Assembly (NCBI RefSeq): GCF_014201885.1
Contig: NZ_JACHFN010000005.1
Location: 124,001 to 188,000, forward strand
Reading direction: 5' to 3'
Source of the DNA: Deinococcus budaensis
Lineage (GTDB): Bacteria; Deinococcota; Deinococci; Deinococcales; Deinococcaceae
Length of the DNA: 64,000 bases
The notes beneath the pieces were generated by a model. The model was not told the DNA's origin, searched no databases, and was given only the letters and a program-made list of their open reading frames with translations. Positions 34,373 through 44,600 of this stretch are shown here, piece by piece. Both the position numbers and the translations under genes were made by a program. How positions within the stretch are numbered: the first letter of the stretch is position 1; every line of letters starts with the position of its first letter.

Positions 34373-35073
34373 TCAGCAGTACGGCCGCTCACGGGTCTGG
34401 CCGTTGACCTCTCCCGTCCAGCCGTCCGAGGCGTCGACATTGACGTGCGCGAAACAGCCGGAGGTGCCGTACGCCCTGGCGAACACGCTCAGGTACGACC
34501 GGCCACTCTTCTCGTCCCAGCCGCCGGGGTCGGTGCTGGTGTACGCGACGGCCTGGCCGCTCAGGCTGTAGGCGGAGGAGGGGCAGGAGACGGAGCCGGT
34601 GGCCTTGACGCCGCGCGCTTCGGTGGTGACCTGGAACTGGCCTGCACGGTGCACTGCCAGACGCTCTGGGAGGTCAGGGCGCCTTTCTCGCGGGCGGTGT
34701 CGAGGTTGCGCTGGAGGGTGTCGACGGAGTGCTGGAGTTTCTGGAGGATGGGGGCGCTACCGGGGCGTCCGGCGAGGTCTTTGGTGACGCGGTCGAGGGT
34801 GGCTTTGCGGTCCTGGAGGGCGCGTTCGGCTCCGGCGGCGCCTGCGTAGAGGGTTTCGCGGCCGTCCTGGGTGGTGCGTTCCCAGTAGCCGGGGGAAGTT
34901 TGCTGCCAGCCAGGTTCCTGGAGGAGGGTAGCGAAGGTCTTCAGGTCAGGGGTGGCGGGGGCTTCAGCCTGAGTCGGCGAGGTGGCTGGGGCCTGCGCCC
35001 CAGGCACGGTGGCCTGTCCACAGGCGGCGAGGAGGGAGAGGGGCAGGGCGAGGAGCACGGCACGGTTCTTCAT
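34373..35073 (-). pseudogene. Secreted lipoprotein, frameshifted near its middle
   Basis: ATG 35073 begins a lipoprotein signal peptide with lipobox LAAC (LLALPLSLLAACGQATVPG). A Pro/Ala-rich linker and helical part follow (TFATLLQEPGWQQTSPGYWE, LQKLQHSVDTLQRNLDTARE). At QCTVQA (about 34645) the frame becomes nonsense, while a different frame continues as GQFQVTTEARGVKATGSVSC, SLSGQAVAYTSTDPGGW and GCFAHVNVDASDGWTGEVNG to a stop at 34373. A single-base shift separates them. Function unknown; cell-envelope location inferred. Confidence 0.65.
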
Positions 35074-35211
35074 GGTTCTCCTGGACCGGGGGAACGACCC
35101 GGTAATTTACGCTAACCGATAATTTGGGGAGGGGGAGTGGCATTCCCAGCAAGTGAGGGAAGGTTAAGCCCGGCTTAAAACTAGGCTGAGAGACCTGGGC
35201 TGGCAGATCGA

Positions 35212-35691
35212 TCACTCGAAGAGGGATGGCTGGGCTTGCTTGGCCGCCACAGCGGGTAAGGCACTCACTTCTCGGAACTCCAGCCCACGCGCTTCCAACT
35301 GCGCCCGGGCAGGCCCCGTGATGGACGGCGCCGCCAGAATGCCCCGCACGACTGCACCCCCGACTATTCCCTGAACCACCAGCACGTACCGGGCCAGTTG
35401 CGAAACAGCATCCTGTGTCGCCCGCCCACGCTTCAGCTCGACCACCACGTACCGGCCCTGAGCATCCTGCGCGTACAGGTCAATGCCCCCGGACGCCACC
35501 AGCAACTCTCGGTTCAGGACCCGAAGACCTGGCTCGATCACCTCCGGGTGCTGCGCCAGGGCTTCTTGCATCTGTGCCTCGGAACCCGAGAGGACAAAAC
35601 CCGCTTCCTCGGTCCGTTCCAATGCTTGCGCGACCTGCACGTTCAGAAATACCACCCGCACCAGCTCCTGCGGGATCCGCCGGGACGCCAT
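35212..35691 (-). CDS. N-terminally truncated NucS/EndoMS-like nuclease
   Basis: 159 residues from ATG 35691. NucS cuts mismatched or branched DNA; it has an N-terminal dimerisation domain and a C-terminal RecB-like nuclease domain. Only the end of the first and the complete second domain are here: FVLSGSEAQMQEALAQHPEV, IEPGLRVLNRELLVASGGID, LYAQDAQGRYVVVELKRGRA and QDAVSQLARYVLVVQGIVGG, with the D...E-x-K nuclease residues in place. About 70-90 N-terminal residues are missing against full-length NucS. The frame continues upstream to 35847 but does not look native. Probably a fragment. Confidence 0.65.
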   Translation of the reverse strand: MASRRIPQELVRVVFLNVQVAQALERTEEAGFVLSGSEAQMQEALAQHPEVIEPGLRVLNRELLVASGGIDLYAQDAQGRYVVVELKRGRATQDAVSQLARYVLVVQGIVGGAVVRGILAAPSITGPARAQLEARGLEFREVSALPAVAAKQAQPSLFE

Positions 35692-35933
35692 CAGCACGCC
35701 CTGCCCGAGTGGGCAGTGCTGACCCCTTCTGCGCTCTGCTGCTGATCCGGCCTGGAAAGCACCAGGCGTTCGTGACGACCACGACCCGCCGCGGGCGACC
35801 CCGCCGGGGCCAGAACGAAGCGGGTCCTCGGGTGCCTGGTGGCCCACTTCACGGGCGCCCAGTCGCCTCCTGAAGCGGTCTGCCTTCGCGCCTCGTCAGG
35901 GTTTTGACAGGCTCCCGACTCTACCCTCCAGCC

Positions 35934-37811
35934 ATGCTCGCGGACCCGTCGCCCGTGCACCAGGACGCCGACGCGCCACGTCTGGCTGCCCTCCACCGTT
36001 ACGCCCCCACCAGCACGACGTCCCAGGCTGCCCTCGACCGCACCGCCGCCCTCGCCGCGCAGGTGTTCCGCGTGCCTGTGGCGGCCGTCACCTTCATCGA
36101 CGCAGACCAGCAGTGGTTCACCGCGCGGGTGGGGGTCGAACTGCGGCAAGCCCCCCGCAGCACGTCCTTTTGTACCCACGTGGTCCGGCCGGACGGCCCA
36201 GACGTTCTGGTCGTGCCCGATACGCGTGCGGACGTACGCTTCCGGCACCTGCCGGTCGTCGTGAACCCACCGTTCGTGCGCTTCTACGCGGGCGCGCCGC
36301 TCGTCACGCCCGACGGCTTCAAGATCGGTACGCTCTGCCTGTACGACATGACGCCCCGTCCGGACCTCACGCCCGACGAGCGCGCCACCCTCCAGGCCCT
36401 GGCGGACAACGTTGTCAGCGAACTCGAACTTCGCCGCACCCTCGCCGTCCTCGAGCGCGAGCGCAAGATCCACAGCGCCGTGCTCGCGTCCGCGCTTGAC
36501 GGCATGATCATCCTCGACCGCCACGGCCGGGTCACGGAATGGAATCCGGCCGCCGAGGCCCTCCTGGGGTTCACCCGCGACGAGGCATGCGGGCGGGCCC
36601 TGACTGAGGTGATGGTGCCGCCCGAATATCACGCGGTCCACCAGGCGGGTCTCGCCCGCGTCATCCAGGACGGTGACACCCGCAAGCGCCGCGTGGAAGT
36701 GCCTGCATTGCGGCGCGACGGCGCGACCTTCCCGAGCGAGTTTACCCTCACGCCGTTTGATGTGGACGGGGAGCCGATGTTCATGGTGTACGTCCGCGAC
36801 CTCACGGACACGCAGGCGGCGCGCGACGCCCTGACGGCCAGCCACGCGCTGCTGCGCACGGTGGTCGACAGCGTGCCGGAGGCCATCTTCGTGAAGGACC
36901 TCCAACGGCGCTACGTCATGATCAACGCGGCGGGCGCCGCGCAGATCGGCCTGAGTGCGGAGAGGATCCTCGGCCGAACCGACGACGACCTGTTCCCCCA
37001 CGGCCCGGCCACCGCCTCCAAAGCGCGCGACGAGGCGGTGCTGAACCATGGCCAGCCGCTGACGTACGAGGCGACGGACCCTCTCCCGGACGGCACACAG
37101 CGCACGTACTGGTCCACGAAGGTGCCCACGCGGGAGGCTTGCGGGCAGGTGACGGGTCTGGTGGGGGTCGCGATCGATATCACGGAGCGGCAGGCGGCGG
37201 AGGCGATGATCCGGCGGCACAACGGGGAACTCACCACGCGCATCGAGGCGGCGCAGCTGGAGATCCTGCACCGCCTCGCGCGCGCCGCGGAGTACCGCGA
37301 CGACGACACCGGCGAGCACATGGGCCGCGTTGCCCTGACCGCCGCTGGCCTCGCCCGCGAACTCGGCCTGCCGGATGAGGAGGTCGCCCTGATGGAGCGG
37401 ACAGCGCCGCTGCACGATGTGGGCAAGATCGGTATCCCGGACGGCATCCTGCTCAAACCGGGTCGCCTGACGCCCGAGGAGTTCGAGGCGGTGAAAGCGC
37501 ACACCCTGATCGGGTCGAGCATTCTTTCGGGAGGTCAGTCGCCGCTGGTGGAACGGGCAGAGGAGATCGCACGGACGCACCACGAGCGATGGGACGGGAG
37601 CGGCTATCCACTAGGCCTGGCGGGTGAGGCGATTCCGCTGTCAGGACGCATTGTCGCGGTGGCCGACGTGCTGGACGCCTTGACGAACGATCGACCTTAT
37701 AAGCAGGCGTGGTCGTTCGAGGCGGCTCTCGCGGAGATCCGCTCGCAGTCCGGGCGGCACTTTGACCCGCGTGTCGTGGCCGCACTGGAGCGCCTCGTCA
37801 CGCGTCGATAG
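35934..37811 (+). CDS. GAF-PAS-PAS sensor with HD-GYP domain
   Basis: 625 residues from ATG 35934. HD-GYP domains hydrolyse cyclic di-GMP. Order: GAF ([20 protein letters not shown] ... [20 protein letters not shown], residues 30-150), PAS ([20 protein letters not shown], about 185-300), PAS ([20 protein letters not shown], about 305-420) and HD-GYP ([20 protein letters not shown] with [22 protein letters not shown]). All metal residues appear present. The GSGYP form replaces GYP-proper as in many active members. No membrane segment, so cytoplasmic. It has its own promoter region (TTGACA at 35904), but no good -10. Confidence 0.92.
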   Translation: MLADPSPVHQDADAPRLAALHRYAPTSTTSQAALDRTAALAAQVFRVPVAAVTFIDADQQWFTARVGVELRQAPRSTSFCTHVVRPDGPDVLVVPDTRADVRFRHLPVVVNPPFVRFYAGAPLVTPDGFKIGTLCLYDMTPRPDLTPDERATLQALADNVVSELELRRTLAVLERERKIHSAVLASALDGMIILDRHGRVTEWNPAAEALLGFTRDEACGRALTEVMVPPEYHAVHQAGLARVIQDGDTRKRRVEVPALRRDGATFPSEFTLTPFDVDGEPMFMVYVRDLTDTQAARDALTASHALLRTVVDSVPEAIFVKDLQRRYVMINAAGAAQIGLSAERILGRTDDDLFPHGPATASKARDEAVLNHGQPLTYEATDPLPDGTQRTYWSTKVPTREACGQVTGLVGVAIDITERQAAEAMIRRHNGELTTRIEAAQLEILHRLARAAEYRDDDTGEHMGRVALTAAGLARELGLPDEEVALMERTAPLHDVGKIGIPDGILLKPGRLTPEEFEAVKAHTLIGSSILSGGQSPLVERAEEIARTHHERWDGSGYPLGLAGEAIPLSGRIVAVADVLDALTNDRPYKQAWSFEAALAEIRSQSGRHFDPRVVAALERLVTRR

Positions 37812-37850
37812 GGTGGAAGGTGCTTGGGGGTCAGGGAGACGGTTTCCGAC

Positions 37851-37976
37851 GTGCCTGAACTTCTGCCCCCTCCAGGGCAGGACATCACGCTGCATGACGA
37901 GGGCCCCATCAGAGTGTCCTCCCCGGAATACCAGCGCGCGGGGCGCTTCCTGTGGCTAAGGCTGCGGCGGTTCTGA
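37851..37976 (+). CDS. Possible 41-residue small protein
   Basis: GTG 37851 opens a 42-codon frame (VPELLPPPQGQDITLHDEGP, then VSSPEYQRAGRFLWLRLRRF) ending at 37976. It looks protein-like but has no clear ribosome binding site and no known relatives. It could be a remnant. Confidence 0.3.
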   Translation: MPELLPPPGQDITLHDEGPIRVSSPEYQRAGRFLWLRLRRF

Positions 37977-38040
37977 AGCCGTCTCAGGAAGTGTGAGGTG
38001 CGCGCTGCGGTCCTGGTGGTGCTCACGGCATGCTGAGGGC

Positions 38041-38301
38041 GTGATTCCCCTGACGTTGCACGCCCGGGGCCGCCCACCCCTCACCGCGCGCGTGATCGGC
38101 GTGACCGTAGAGGGCGAAGACCTCATTCTCGAAGTCGGCGGCTACCCTGGCGTGTTCTTCCTGACGCGCACCGCAACCGGAGCGTGGCAGGCATCCCGCG
38201 ACGGCAGCCCCCCGATTACCGGGTACGAGGTGCAGGCCGCAGAGGTCGAACAAGCCCGCGCGGCGTTTCTCGCCACCCTGACCCCGCTCCCTCAGCCCTG
38301 A
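38041..38301 (+). CDS. Small hypothetical protein
   Basis: 86 residues from GTG 38041. The sequence PLTARVIGVTVEGEDLILEV and YPGVFFLTRTATGAWQASRD suggests a small beta barrel. The GTG lies about 20 bases after a G+A-poor stretch, so it may be leaderless. No family recognised. Confidence 0.5.
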   Translation: MIPLTLHARGRPPLTARVIGVTVEGEDLILEVGGYPGVFFLTRTATGAWQASRDGSPPITGYEVQAAEVEQARAAFLATLTPLPQP

Positions 38302-38338
38302 GCGCCGCGCCAGGATGGGGGGCTGGTAGCCTGCACCC

Positions 38339-39112
38339 GTGAAGCCCCTGGAGATCGTCCGCCTTCACCGCTCGGAAGACGTGGCCGAGCGGCCCGGAGA
38401 ATGGCGCTGCGGCCTGACCCGCGCCCGCGAGCTGATGCTGGACGCCCCTGCCGCGCAGGCCATCGACCGCCTCGCCCGGCTCTCCGCCGAGATCGACCTC
38501 CCCAACCCGCACGGTGCCCTGGACCTGGAGGGGGTGACCTTCGCCTTCCGCCCGGCCGAAGACGGTCGCCAGCGCTTCGCGGGCGTGCTGGTGCGGACCC
38601 CGGCCGGACGGGTGCTGCGGCATGCCCCCGTGGAGGAAGGCGTGCCGGGCACCGCGGTCGTGTGGTTCCTCCCCGCACCCCTGGAGGCCCTGATCGCGTC
38701 TGCCGTTCGGCCCGAGGAGCGGCCCGTGCTGGAGGGCACCCCACGCGCCGTGCAGGCTGAGGCACCACCCGAAGTCGTCCCGGCACGTCCTGCCGGAAAG
38801 ACCGTGACCGACCTGATCGCGCTGGGGCAGGAGGCCGCCTTCAGCGCTTACGCCGCCGTCCGCAGTGGGCGGGATGAGTTCTCTTCGATGTCTCTGCCCA
38901 AGCTGCGCGAGCTGCTCGGGGAACGGGCCGAGACAGCAGAGGGAGCGGCACGCGACCTGTGCCCGGACCTGCCGGACGCCACCCTGGCCCGGGTCCTGCG
39001 CTGGGTGGCGCGGGGCCTACCCGGCGCGCAGGCCGCCCGCATCACTCAAGTGCATGACGAACTCGCGCAGGCGCACCGCAGCCCACCGGGCAAGGCCCCG
39101 TCTGAAGGTTGA
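38339..39112 (+). CDS. Hypothetical protein, leaderless
   Basis: 257 residues from GTG 38339; -10 TAGCCT (38327-38332) lies six bases upstream. N-terminal half looks beta-rich (LDLEGVTFAFRPAEDGRQRF, AGVLVRTPAGRVLRHAPVEE); C-terminal half is helical (TVTDLIALGQEAAFSAYAAV, LPKLRELLGERAETAEGAAR). No family recognised. It ends nine bases before the stop of the leftward 39122 gene, so the two are convergent. Confidence 0.6.
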   Translation: MKPLEIVRLHRSEDVAERPGEWRCGLTRARELMLDAPAAQAIDRLARLSAEIDLPNPHGALDLEGVTFAFRPAEDGRQRFAGVLVRTPAGRVLRHAPVEEGVPGTAVVWFLPAPLEALIASAVRPEERPVLEGTPRAVQAEAPPEVVPARPAGKTVTDLIALGQEAAFSAYAAVRSGRDEFSSMSLPKLRELLGERAETAEGAARDLCPDLPDATLARVLRWVARGLPGAQAARITQVHDELAQAHRSPPGKAPSEG

Positions 39113-39121
39113 CCTGTCCTT

Positions 39122-39466
39122 CTACTCCACGCTCTCCAGGTTGTCGAAGGCGTCCGCCACCGCTTCCTGCACCCTGGCCCGAACTTCCCCGGCTTTCACC
39201 GCGAACGTTCCCGACAGCCGCACATCGGCCGCTTTGCCCTGCACCAAGCGGATCTCCGTCTCCGGTCCATAAATCGCCTGGAGGGCACGCTCCACGCTTG
39301 GGTAGATCGCCGCCATCACGCGCGTGAAATCCGGTCCCTCTTCCTTCACCGGCTTGCCTTTTTCATACCGGACCCGCGGGGTTGGGGCGACCAGCCGGAC
39401 CTCGATGCAGCGGTCGAAAGCGGGTTCACCGGTTGTCGTTACGTCCTGGGCAGATTGCGTCATCAC
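39122..39466 (-). CDS. Hypothetical protein divergent from the LexA-like gene
   Basis: 114 residues from ATG 39466 (or 39463), with a strong AGGAGGTGA upstream. Sequence RCIEVRLVAPTPRVRYEKGK, FTRVMAAIYPSVERALQAIY and LSGTFAVKAGEVRARVQEAV indicates a mixed alpha/beta fold. No family recognised. The 90-base gap to the LexA-like gene holds one palindrome, so both may be controlled together. Confidence 0.65.
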   Translation of the reverse strand: MMTQSAQDVTTTGEPAFDRCIEVRLVAPTPRVRYEKGKPVKEEGPDFTRVMAAIYPSVERALQAIYGPETEIRLVQGKAADVRLSGTFAVKAGEVRARVQEAVADAFDNLESVE

Positions 39467-39484
39467 TGTTCACCTCCTAACTAT

Positions 39485-39500
39485 CTTGACACGAGACAAG
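39485..39500. promoter_or_regulatory. Palindrome in the lexA-like promoter
   Basis: CTTGACACGAGACAAG is a dyad with 12 of 16 symmetric positions (CTTG...CAAG) and overlaps the -35 TTGACA (39486-39491) of the rightward promoter. It is a plausible site for autoregulation by the LexA-like protein. The -10 is uncertain (ATTCTA or TATCCT around 39511-39520). Confidence 0.5.
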
Positions 39501-39556
39501 GAAGGGGGCAATTCTATCCTCAGTCCTTAGACACCCATCCAAGAAGAGAGGAGAGT

Positions 39557-40186
39557 ATGCCCCCCGACCTGACCCGCACCCGCCGCACCATCCTCCAGGC
39601 CGCCCTCCGCCTCGGCGTGCAAGCCAGTCTGAATGCGGTCGCCGAACAGACCGGCCTCACCAAGCAGGCGGTGAGCTACCAGGCCGCCATCCTGCGGAAT
39701 CTGGGGTATCTGGAGCCCGCCAGCAGCCGGTACTCGCCCCTGGTCCCCACCGACCGCGCCCGCGTGGCCGTCGGGGAAGGCCTGCCCATCTACGGGCAGA
39801 TCGCCGCCGGTCCCCCCACCCTCGCCGACCAGTCCCCCGAGGACTACACGCCAAGTCTGGAGAGCCTGCTCGGGCTGAAGGACGGGGATTTTCTGCTCCG
39901 GGTGCGCGGCGACTCCATGACCGGGATCGGCGTGATCGACGGCGACTACGTGGTGGTGCGGCCCTGCCAGGAAGTGCATGACGGGGAAGTCGCGGTCGTG
40001 CTGGTGCCCAGCGAGTCGACCGCCACTCTCAAGCGCCTGTATCACTTCGGGGACCAGATCACCCTGATGTCCGAGAACCCGGCCATGCCCCGTCTGACCT
40101 TCCCAGCGGACGAGGTGCAGGTGCAGGGGCGGATGGTGGGCCGGGTCGGGGTGGGGGCGCCCCGGGTCAGCGCCCGCTGGGGGTAA
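39557..40186 (+). CDS. LexA-like S24 repressor
   Basis: 209 residues from ATG 39557 (AGAGGAGAG upstream). LexA represses damage-response genes and cleaves itself when RecA is activated. N-terminal winged helix (ILQAALRLGVQASLNAVAEQ, GLTKQAVSYQAAILRNLGYL), cleavage site Ala84-Gly85 (QIAAGPP), catalytic Ser120 (RGDSMTG) and Lys159 (TATLKRL) are all present. The recognition helix is unlike that of E. coli LexA. It is the first gene of the mutasome operon and ends two bases before the ImuB-like gene. Confidence 0.85.
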   Translation: MPPDLTRTRRTILQAALRLGVQASLNAVAEQTGLTKQAVSYQAAILRNLGYLEPASSRYSPLVPTDRARVAVGEGLPIYGQIAAGPPTLADQSPEDYTPSLESLLGLKDGDFLLRVRGDSMTGIGVIDGDYVVVRPCQEVHDGEVAVVLVPSESTATLKRLYHFGDQITLMSENPAMPRLTFPADEVQVQGRMVGRVGVGAPRVSARWG

Positions 40187-40188
40187 GC

Positions 40189-41439
40189 ATGGCCGTGGCT
40201 GCGTCCGTCGCCTGTGTGCTGCTGGCGCCGTGGCCGCTGACGCTGCTCGCCCGGCAGCATCCGGGCGTGCCGGTCGCGGTGTTGAGCGAAACGGCTCGGA
40301 AGGTGGTCTTCGCGAGTCCAGAGGCGCGCGAGGCAGGCGTGCAGGTCGGGATGCGGGAGACCGCGGCCCTCTCCCGCTGCCCGGAACTGCACGCAGAGGT
40401 CGTCAGCGCCCCGACGGCCACCGCCGCCTGGGCGGAACTGCTGGAAGTCCTCTACGCGCGCTACAGCGACCGAGTGGAGGGAAGGGAACCGGGCGCCGCG
40501 TACCTGAAGCTCAGTGCGCCCGCTGCCCGTGACCTGGCCGCCGCGTTGCATGCCCCGGTAGGTCTAGGAGCCAGTCTGGAAGTCGCGCAGCTCGCCGCCC
40601 TCCGGGCCAGGCCGGGCGAAGTGCGGGAAGTCCCTGCCGGGGCAGAACAGCCCTTTCTCAGGCTCAGCCGAATCGGGCACCTGCATATCCTGGGCCTGAC
40701 GCCCGCCCACGTGGAACGCCTGCATTTCCTGGGGATACCAGACCTCGGCGGGCTGATGGGCTGGACTGCCGCGCAGCGCGAAGCCTTTCTCGGCGTGGAC
40801 GCCGGGAAAAAGGTCAATCGCTTTTTGCGTGGCGAGCGCAGCAGCGCTGTGGCGAGGTACGTTCCCGGGCGCGTCATCGAGGCCAGCCTGAGCATGGACG
40901 CGCCTCTACACGAGCCGGGAGAGACTGAGATCGTCCTGGGGGACCTGGTGCCCGGCCTGCTCGCCGAGTTGCGCGGGCGGACCTGTGCGTACCTCACCCT
41001 GCACGCCGAGACGGTCGGGGGACGGCTGAGCGCGACGAGGAAGTTGAAGTGGCCGCTGGACGCTTCTGGTCTGACCCGGGTAGCAGGACTCGCTCTCCAG
41101 GACACGGGTGCTCTGGCCCTGGGCGTGGACACCCTGACGGTGCAGCTCAGCGGCCTCCAGCAACCCAGCCGCATGGTGGGCCTGTGGGCCGGGCTGGCGG
41201 ACCTCGAAGTCACGCGCGACCTGCTCGACCGCTTTCCCGAGGCCTTGGTCAAGGTGCAGTGGCTCGATCCCTACGCCTACGTGGCCGACGCCCAGTACCA
41301 GTGGGTGGACTGGCTGACCGGCGCCGTGCGCCCCACCCCGATGACCCCCCGGCAAGCCTGGGCACCCCAGACCCAGACGCAGCGCCGCGAGCAGGCCGTC
41401 AACAAAGTCCTGGCTTTCTTCGAGAGGGTGGAGCTGTGA
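40189..41439 (+). CDS. imuB: ImuB-like inactive Y-family polymerase
   Basis: 416 residues from ATG 40189. ImuB links DnaE2 to the sliding clamp in mutagenic repair. The Y-family fold is recognisable, but the metal-binding motif at the start (DxDxFFA in DinB) is absent: the equivalent is CVLLAPWPLTLLARQHPGVP. Later parts: VFASPEAREAGVQVGMRETA, helix-hairpin-helix LHFLGIPDLGGLMGWTAAQR, and the little-finger-like region LDAPLHEPGETEIVLGD-like. A C-terminal tail of about 40 residues may carry the clamp or DnaE2 contact. It is coupled to the LexA-like gene upstream and the DUF6504 gene downstream. Confidence 0.8.
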   Translation: MAVAASVACVLLAPWPLTLLARQHPGVPVAVLSETARKVVFASPEAREAGVQVGMRETAALSRCPELHAEVVSAPTATAAWAELLEVLYARYSDRVEGREPGAAYLKLSAPAARDLAAALHAPVGLGASLEVAQLAALRARPGEVREVPAGAEQPFLRLSRIGHLHILGLTPAHVERLHFLGIPDLGGLMGWTAAQREAFLGVDAGKKVNRFLRGERSSAVARYVPGRVIEASLSMDAPLHEPGETEIVLGDLVPGLLAELRGRTCAYLTLHAETVGGRLSATRKLKWPLDASGLTRVAGLALQDTGALALGVDTLTVQLSGLQQPSRMVGLWAGLADLEVTRDLLDRFPEALVKVQWLDPYAYVADAQYQWVDWLTGAVRPTPMTPRQAWAPQTQTQRREQAVNKVLAFFERVEL

Positions 41440-41462
41440 GGGCCATCCAGCAGGAGGTGAGC

Positions 41463-41681
41463 GTGACGATCCAGCAGGGCGGCCTGCCCCGGCAGCTGTA
41501 CTGGCAGGGCCGGGGGCACACCGTCCAGGTCGTGCTGGATACCTGGAGGAGCGGCGGGCGCTGGTGGCTGGACGAGCCGACCCGCGAGTGCTACCTGGTC
41601 CAGGCGGGGCCACTCGTCGCCGAGTTGCACCACGAGGACGTGCCGGGCGGCCGCTGGTGGCTGGCGAGGGTGCAGGACTGA
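41463..41681 (+). CDS. DUF6504 protein of the mutasome operon
   Basis: 72 residues from GTG 41463, chosen for the near-perfect AGGAGGTGA five bases upstream; GTG 41436 is an alternative. The sequence QLYWQGRGHTVQVVLDTWRS and GGRWWLDEPTRECYLVQAGP with GGRWWLARVQD fits DUF6504, a small domain found fused to or beside ImuB. Its stop overlaps the DnaE2-like start. Confidence 0.7.
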   Translation: MTIQQGGLPRQLYWQGRGHTVQVVLDTWRSGGRWWLDEPTRECYLVQAGPLVAELHHEDVPGGRWWLARVQD

Positions 41682-41682
41682 G

Positions 41683-44600
41683 ATGACCCGCTCCCTGCCC
41701 GCGCTGCTGACCTGCCAGAGCTATTTCTCGGAGGGGCGCAGCACCACGAGTCCTAAGCGGCTGGTGCAGGAGGCCGCCGCTCACGGCTTTGGAACCGTGG
41801 GACTGGCGGACTGGTGCTCGGTGGCGGGTGCCGTCGAGTTGTGCGAGGCCGCCCGGGAAACTGGAATCCGCGCCGTGACCGGCGTGACGCTGCCGGTGCT
41901 GTTCCCCGCGCCGCCCCGTTCCCCGCACGCGACCGAGGCCTTCCCACTGGTGCTGCTCGCAAAAAGCCGGGAGGGTTACGCGTTGCTGTGCGAGCTGATC
42001 ACGCACGTGAACCTCCAGAGTCCGGAGGGCGTGCCGCTGACGGTCCTGCAAGCCGTGGCGGCCAGGGGGCGGGATCACCTGATCTGCCTGACGGGCGGAC
42101 GCGCCGGGTTCCCCAACGTGCTCGGCGAGCACCAGGAGATCGCGCGGGCGGCCGGGTACCTCCGGACCCTGCGGAGCCTGTTCCCCTTCGATTTGTACGT
42201 GCAGCTCTTCCACGGCTCGGCGCCGAACGAGCGCCGTCGCCTGGACTACCTGCGCGGCCTGGCCCGTGACCTGGAACTCCCGACCGTAGCCGCTCCGGAG
42301 GTCTGTATGGCGGCCCCCGAGGATTACCCCCTGCTCGACGCCCTCACCTGCGCCCGGCTGGGCATCGACGTGCAGACGCCCCACGTTGAAAGGCCCAGAA
42401 ACGACGCGCGTCATACCGGCACGCCGGACGGCTGGGCAAGACTGTTGCCCTTCCCGGACGCGTTACTCAACGCGCAGAAGCTGGCAGAGGCTTGCACCCT
42501 GGATCTGCTGCCTGAACGCCTGCACTCTCCGGAACCTCGCCTGAAGCCCTTCCAGACGCCGCAGGATGCGCTGGAGGAACGGGCTTTCGCGGCGCTGGGT
42601 CAGAAGTACCTCCCCGATCAGCTGGTGGCGGCCGACACGCGCCTGCGGCAGGAGCTGGCGACCGTCCGCAGCCTGGGTATGGCAGGCTTCTTCTTAACGG
42701 CTTGTGAGGTCACGGATTACTGCCGCGAGCACGGCATCCTCGCCGCCGGACGGGGGAGTGCCGCAGGCTCGGTGCTCTGCTACCTGCTGGGCATCACCCT
42801 CTCGGACCCGATCAAGCACAACCTGCTGTTCGAGCGCTTCCTGCACACGGGGCGGAACGTCATGCCGGACGTGGACATCGATATCGCCTCCAGTCGCCGA
42901 GATCAGGTGCTGGCCTGGGTCGAGCAGCGCTGGGGAGAGGACGGCACCGGGGAAGCGATGGTCGCCAACCGCATCACCTACCGCTTGCCCAGTGCGGTAC
43001 AGGACCTGGGGCGGGCGCTGGGGCTGCCTCCAGAGCTGCGCGACCGGCTCAGCCGTGCCCTGGGCCGGGACTACCGCCATCACCGGCCCCACCGAGCGAG
43101 GGAAGCGGAGATGGTGTTCAGCGAGGTTCTGGGCGAAGCACCTGTGAGGGAGGCCTTGCTCAAACTCCTGGAGCGCATCGAACCGGGCTTTGTCAGGCAC
43201 TTAGCGCCGCATTCCGGTGGGGTGGTGCTGAGCGCATCGACGCTGACCTCGCATAGCCCCTTGACCCGCAGTTCGGGCGGCATCCGCATGCTGACGTTCG
43301 ACAAAGACGACGTCGAGCGCTTGGGCCTGATCAAGCTCGACCTGCTGGGCCTGCGAATGCTCGCGGCGCTGGAGCGGGCCAGGGAAGAGGTGCTGCGCCT
43401 CACCGGGGAGTGGGTGGAGTACGGCGACTTGCCCGACGATCCAGCGGTCTGGCAGCGTATCTCCAGCGGGGACACGATGGCGCTGTTCCAGATCGAAAGC
43501 CCCGCTCAAATCCAGATGACCGCGCGGCTCCAGCCCCAGACCATGACCCAGCTCGCGCACCAGATCGCCCTGGTGCGTCCTGGCCCGATCCAGAGCGGCA
43601 CGGTGCATCCCTATGTGCGGCGGGCCAGGGGAGAGGAGCCGGTGCCCGAATTGCCCGAACCTCTCCGAACCATCCTCGCTCCTACCCACGGCACCCTGAT
43701 GTTCCAGGAGCAGGTCCTCAAGCTGGCCGTCCACTATGCGGGCTACAGCTGGCCGGACGCCGACCGCTTCCGCAGCCGGTTGAACAAGAGTGAGCACGAG
43801 GTCGAACGGGAGCAGCTGCGCGACCTGTTCGTGGCGGGGGCGGCATTGACCTGTGGGGCGTTCCCCGACGAGGCCACTGAGGTGTTCGAGATGTGCGCGG
43901 CGTTTCGCGGGTATGGCTTTGCCGAAAGCCATGCCCATGCGTTTGCTCAGCATTCCTACGCCTCGGCCTGGATGCGGCACCACCACCCCGCCGCGTTCCT
44001 GGCTGGCGTGTTGACGGAGGCGCCCGGCATGTGGCCTGCCAGCACCATCAGCCACGAGGCCAGACGCTGGGGGGTGGACCTGTTGCCTGCCTGCATCAAC
44101 CGGAGCGGGATCAGTTACCGCGCGGAAACGGCGCAAGTTGTCCGTGTCCCGCTGACGGCCGTCGAGGGCCTGAGCCTGGACGCTGCCCGCGGAATCGTGC
44201 AGGAGCGCTTGACCGGGGGCAAGTTCCTCTCGGTCGAGGACTTTTATGACCGGGCGGAGGTCAAGCGGGACGTGCTCGAAGCGCTGGTGAAGGCGGGGGC
44301 GTTCGACCGCACAGATCGCCTGAAAAACCGGCGGGAAGCGCTCTACGTGCTGCACACCGTCGCGCACGCCCGCCCACCAGGAACACGGGGGCTGCTGACC
44401 CCGGCCACGGCGGCACCGGAGCTTCCGGATCTCTCGCCGGACGAGATCATGGCGCTCGATCTCCAGACCAAAGGGATCAGTGTGACAGGCAGGCATCCGC
44501 TGGACGCGCACCAGGCACGGCTGCGGGACGTGGGGTGTGTTCCCCTGGCAACCCTACGGCACGGGCAGGAAGCCTGGACGGCGGGGCTGATCGTGGCGAG

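Noticed and set aside
35904..35933. TTGACA...TACCCT as promoter of the HD-GYP gene
   Set aside because: The spacer is only 12 bases, too short for a sigma-70-type promoter.
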